The notes beneath the pieces are model-generated. The model ran no database searches, was not told the DNA's origin, and was given only the letters and a program-made list of their open reading frames with translations. Made by a program: the position numbers and the translations under genes. From Brugia malayi (Eukaryota > Nematoda > Chromadorea > Rhabditida > Onchocercidae), in the NCBI RefSeq assembly GCF_000002995.4, contig NW_025062479.1, forward strand, positions 15,682,721 through 15,746,720: a stretch of DNA of 64,000 bases, in the 5' to 3' direction. Below are positions 60,365-64,000 of this stretch, one piece after another (position 1 is the stretch's first letter; each line of letters opens with the position of its first letter).

Positions 60365-63300
60365 GTAATTGGAGGAAAAAAGAAAATTGTTGATTGAAAA
60401 TAAGTAAATTATTTGTTGTTTGTTACACCAGTTTTTTTTTGCTACTTTTTAGGAAAGCAAAAATGGAATACTTGTGCATAGAGACGTATATTTTAAATTG
60501 TGTTATAGAACTGAGAGTAAACGAGGAAAAGAAAATTCTTTCATTATATTTATATTGAAAAAGTCGAAAGAGAGAAATGAAAAATAAGAAAAGATTATTT
60601 TCATTTTCATTTGAATTCCATTCAAGAAAAATTCGGCATTTTATCGAATTTAGCAAATAATCAGTAAGTGAAGTAATTGTAATTGAAATAGTTATTTCAG
60701 TATTGCATTATTTACATTATATTTGATCTATTAATTGCGTATGGTTTGTTTAATTTGATTGAATGTATTTTATTTCACTTAATTTTTTTCCTTTTTTTGT
60801 ATTAATTATATGAAATTTTAAAATACGTTGCATATTCATTGGGTCTAAATTATATGAAATGGAAAGTTATTTTAAGATCATGTCATACAATCCGATAAAT
60901 TGATCATTCCATTTGTAAACTTTTGAAATGTTTGACGATAATTTTTGAAATTTGCTTCAAAAGAATACGAAATTGTTGTTCTTCTTAGCTAAACTGTTTA
61001 TTTGAAGAATCTGAACAAGGACAAAAAAAAAAGGATGAAATAAGGAGGTAAATCGAATCAAACGAGGGGATATGAAGGTTAAAAGATATTAATTTAGGAT
61101 TGTTCTTTTTAAAAGGATATTCGTGATACTTTAGTCATATCAAGTGATATACTTGATATTTTAATTATATTAATAAAAGGATGATGATAAGCGTGATGTT
61201 CAATTATATTGATGAAGAGATCATGGTGTTATATTTGTTGCGAATGTTTTTTTTTTTTTTTTACTATGTTTCAATCCACAAATAATGATTTAACATCAAT
61301 GATAATTTTGAAAAATAGAAAGATGTATATTTTGAATTTCGTATGATTTTAAAATTTGAAAAAGAGCAATGATTTAGAGTATTATTTCATTTAATCATAT
61401 GGTAGTTACTTTAATTATCGTTTTTTTTTTTTTTTTTTAAATTTGAATTGTCTTTACGCCATTACATGTTTTGAATAGTAAATTCTTAAATTTCATTTTT
61501 TTTTTCCTTTTAAGGAAGAAAGAAAAGATACTGTCATTGCTTATTATCATCAATTCATTTTATTTTATTTCACTCATTTAACTATTCATTCACTCATTCA
61601 TTCTATTCCTTTTCTTTGTGTACCGTTATGAGAATTAAACATAGGCAAATTATTTCCGCTCAATTTTCCGCTTCTTTCATTGTATTATATCATTTTTGGA
61701 CAAAAAGAATTGAGAGGGAGAGAGAGACAGGAAAAAAAGATTTGGTATACAAAAGATGAAAAATGGGACCTTTTTTCGCATCTCTTCCATACTTCAAAAA
61801 TTATCCATTTTTCATCTCTTTCCTCTTTTTTTCGGAAATTTTTGAATTGGTAAGATTTAAAAAAAAAAAAAAAAGGAAGAAAGAAAAGAAAGCCATTTTG
61901 ATATGTTAGTATTATTCTTTCTTTTTTTTACTGTACATAATTGGCCTTCTCATTTCAAAGGTTTCCTTACCTTTTCTTTTTTTTTTCCCATCCTTAAAAC
62001 TCTTCTTTGATCTCTTTATGACAGCCGGCTCAATTATGAGATGAATGATGATAATAATGAATGATAATAATAAGTGATTGATGAAAATAGGCTATTTGGA
62101 AGGATGATTATTGTAAGATGAAAGATAGGTTCAAAAGATTTATTATTGTAGAATGAAATAATTATATATTTATTGATGAATGATGAAATTACTTAAAACT
62201 TTGAAAAGGAATTTATTTGAAATTGATATCGGAGAAAAATTCTTTTAATCAATTTACTAGATAATTGGCAAAAAAAATGCATTCATTATCGTGAATGATA
62301 AAAGACAAATGGAGAAAGTGAAGTACAATAATTTGAAAATCATTAAATGGGGAAATATGCAATGATGATAATTTCCAAAAATTTTTTTTTGCTTTTCAAA
62401 TTCAAGTATATTGAAATTTAAATTTAATAAAGATATCTTACGAAATGACAATTACTGCCAAACAAAAAGAAAAAGCCATTAATTTTAAATTTAATTATAT
62501 TAAATGTATTATAACTAGCAAATTCAAAAAAAAAAAAAAAAATGCACATAGCATATGCTATACTACAATATTATTTGCATATTACTATCATTTATTTCCT
62601 TTCTTAAATACTAAGGAAATTCTTTAACACATAAATACGAATAACAATTAACAACATTCACGTATATTTGACGTTCAACGTGATTATACGTGAACGTTTA
62701 ACGCGTTCACACGAATATATTAATAAATTCTAGTAAGAAATGATTATATTATGATTTTATAAGATACGAATTAGCATTTAACAATGTCAATATACCGCAG
62801 AAAAAGTCGATTCTAATTAAGTTTTGCAAGCAAAAAGAAAATTTCAGTTTCAGTCAAATTCCATAATGTATTTACAACATTTTTGCTAAATTTATAAAAT
62901 CTAAAATTATTTCGTATAATATACCATCTAATAGAGATATTTTAGTTGAAATAAAAATTTTTTATGTATGACTTCACAAAGTCAAATTAATTAAATTCTT
63001 CAATTGAACTAACTTCATTAGCCAAACTCTTTCTTTTTTTCTAATTTAATAAATTTTACCTTTTTTATCACTTAATGTTAAGCAATTTTACTTCTAAATT
63101 TTTGAATTAGTTATTCAGTTATATGCCGAAAAGTGTTTTTTTCTGGATACAAATTTATCTGTAATTAAAAATTATTACGAAATGTAATTTCACAGTATAT
63201 TCCAGACATCCAGACATTTTTTTAATAAATCGTCATTTTATTAATAATTCAATGATTCTTCTTTCTTTCTTTAGCGGCTTAATATTTAAGCATTCTTTAC

Positions 63301-64000
63301 ACAATAAGATACCAGAAGCATTTATCATACAATAACAATAAGGTACCGAAATAGTTCCCCACAATTTTTAATCGATCATCCAATTTTTACCACACACAAT
63401 ATACATTAATAAAAAAAAACCTTTAAAAAAAACTCCGAACCTTCCTTTGTATTCAGAATCTCTTCCGCTCAGTTCCATTTTATGCAGCTTTATAACTCTT
63501 TCTTTTTTCTTTTTTTTAAATTATAGCATTGTAAAATTACAAAAAAAAGAAATGAAAAAAAAAATAATTAAAAAATTAATGAATTGTTGATATATTGTAA
63601 CAGTCTATTTTTAATTAATATAAAAATTGCTAATTTAATTAAATGCAAGATAAATGCCTAAGCCAATATTTTGCCCTTTTTGTAATATTTCTTAATAAAT
63701 TTCTATTTCTTCCTTAAAACTAACCTTCTTCAATTTTTATTTTATTTGAATTGTTTATTGTAAAAGTAATTTCTTCTTTCCTTTTTTATTCTGTTTTTTG
63801 GCTACAAATAAATACATTAGAAAGTTTAATCAATATGTTATCTGAAATTACTATTTCTAAATGACTTAAATATGGCTATTTCAGTCCTTTAGCTATGAGT
63901 GATGTTTGAAATATTGGTCTTGCCTAATTAATTTAGAGGATATTTTCCACTCTGCTTATTTACTATCCGATCTTTTACTGTATTTTTGTTATCAAATTGT
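60365..64000. other. Gene-poor 3' end of the window
   Basis: AT-rich with many A/T homopolymers and GATAAT-type simple repeats (62040-62100). It includes the Aurora 3' UTR. No exon chain or RNA gene was found on either strand, apart from the inverted-repeat cluster at 62657-62710. Confidence 0.5.
62657..62710. repeat. Cluster of nested and overlapping inverted repeats
   Basis: TTCACGTATA (62657-62666) pairs perfectly with TATACGTGAA (62685-62694). Inside lies the palindrome ACGTTCAACGT (62671-62681). GTGAACG (62690-62696) also pairs perfectly with CGTTCAC (62704-62710). The middle arm can therefore pair with either flank. The ACGT-rich block stands out in AT-rich surroundings. Confidence 0.8.

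Noticed and set aside
1..64000. CRISPR arrays, bacterial operons, phage or virus-derived genes
   Set aside because: No regularly spaced repeats, no ribosome-binding-site gene clusters and no recognisable viral protein were seen. All genes have eukaryotic intron structure.

Overview
The window looks like nuclear DNA of a parasitic nematode, probably a filarial (clade III) worm. It is strongly AT-rich and its genes are split into many small exons by AT-rich introns. Several start codons sit 4-22 nt behind a pyrimidine-rich AG that has the form of a spliced-leader acceptor. The conserved proteins match the C. elegans/human orthologues hum-1/MYO1E, cic-1/CCNC, hrpk-1/HNRNPK and Aurora kinase. Every gene model here was assembled by hand from exon reading frames and splice phase; no search or alignment could be run, so family names rest on recognised motifs.

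Layout. 1-4090 (+): decayed CYP4-type cytochrome P450, cut by the window edge. 5623-12410 (+): an unrecognised multi-exon gene whose last quarter encodes one membrane span; its frame is interrupted once by an in-frame TAG at 5938. 12.8-15.8 kb: accessory stretch with two near-identical tRNA-Met(CAT) genes (-) and the decayed 3' end of an RTE-like non-LTR retrotransposon (-). 15.8-20.7 kb: gene-poor upstream region. 20801-33171 (+): complete long-tailed class I myosin in 25 coding exons. 34585-38085 (-): TRPL-translocation-defect-14-like P-loop/CYTH protein, tail-to-tail with the myosin. 38.5-43.6 kb: gene-poor, microsatellite-rich. 43672-46482 (-): cyclin C. 47628-48973 (-): CCCH zinc-finger protein, probably NUP42-like. 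50147-53416 (+): hnRNP K with three KH domains, divergent from the zinc-finger gene across about 1.1 kb. 54534-55873 (+): MADF-domain protein. 57950-60364 (+): Aurora kinase. 60.4-64 kb: no gene seen.

Functional themes. Four neighbours act in nuclear gene expression: cyclin C in the Mediator CDK8 module, the NUP42-like mRNA-export factor, hnRNP K in RNA processing and the MADF DNA-binding protein. Aurora acts in mitosis, the class I myosin at membrane-actin interfaces and the TTD14-like protein in membrane-protein trafficking. I see no sign of bacterial-style operons or recent horizontal transfer.

The points most worth a second look are the in-frame TAG in the unknown membrane-protein gene, the P450 that lost catalytic residues while keeping its splice sites, two candidate alternative exons in the hnRNP K gene (one frame-shifting, like a poison exon), two GC-AG introns, and a cluster of nested inverted repeats near 62.7 kb.
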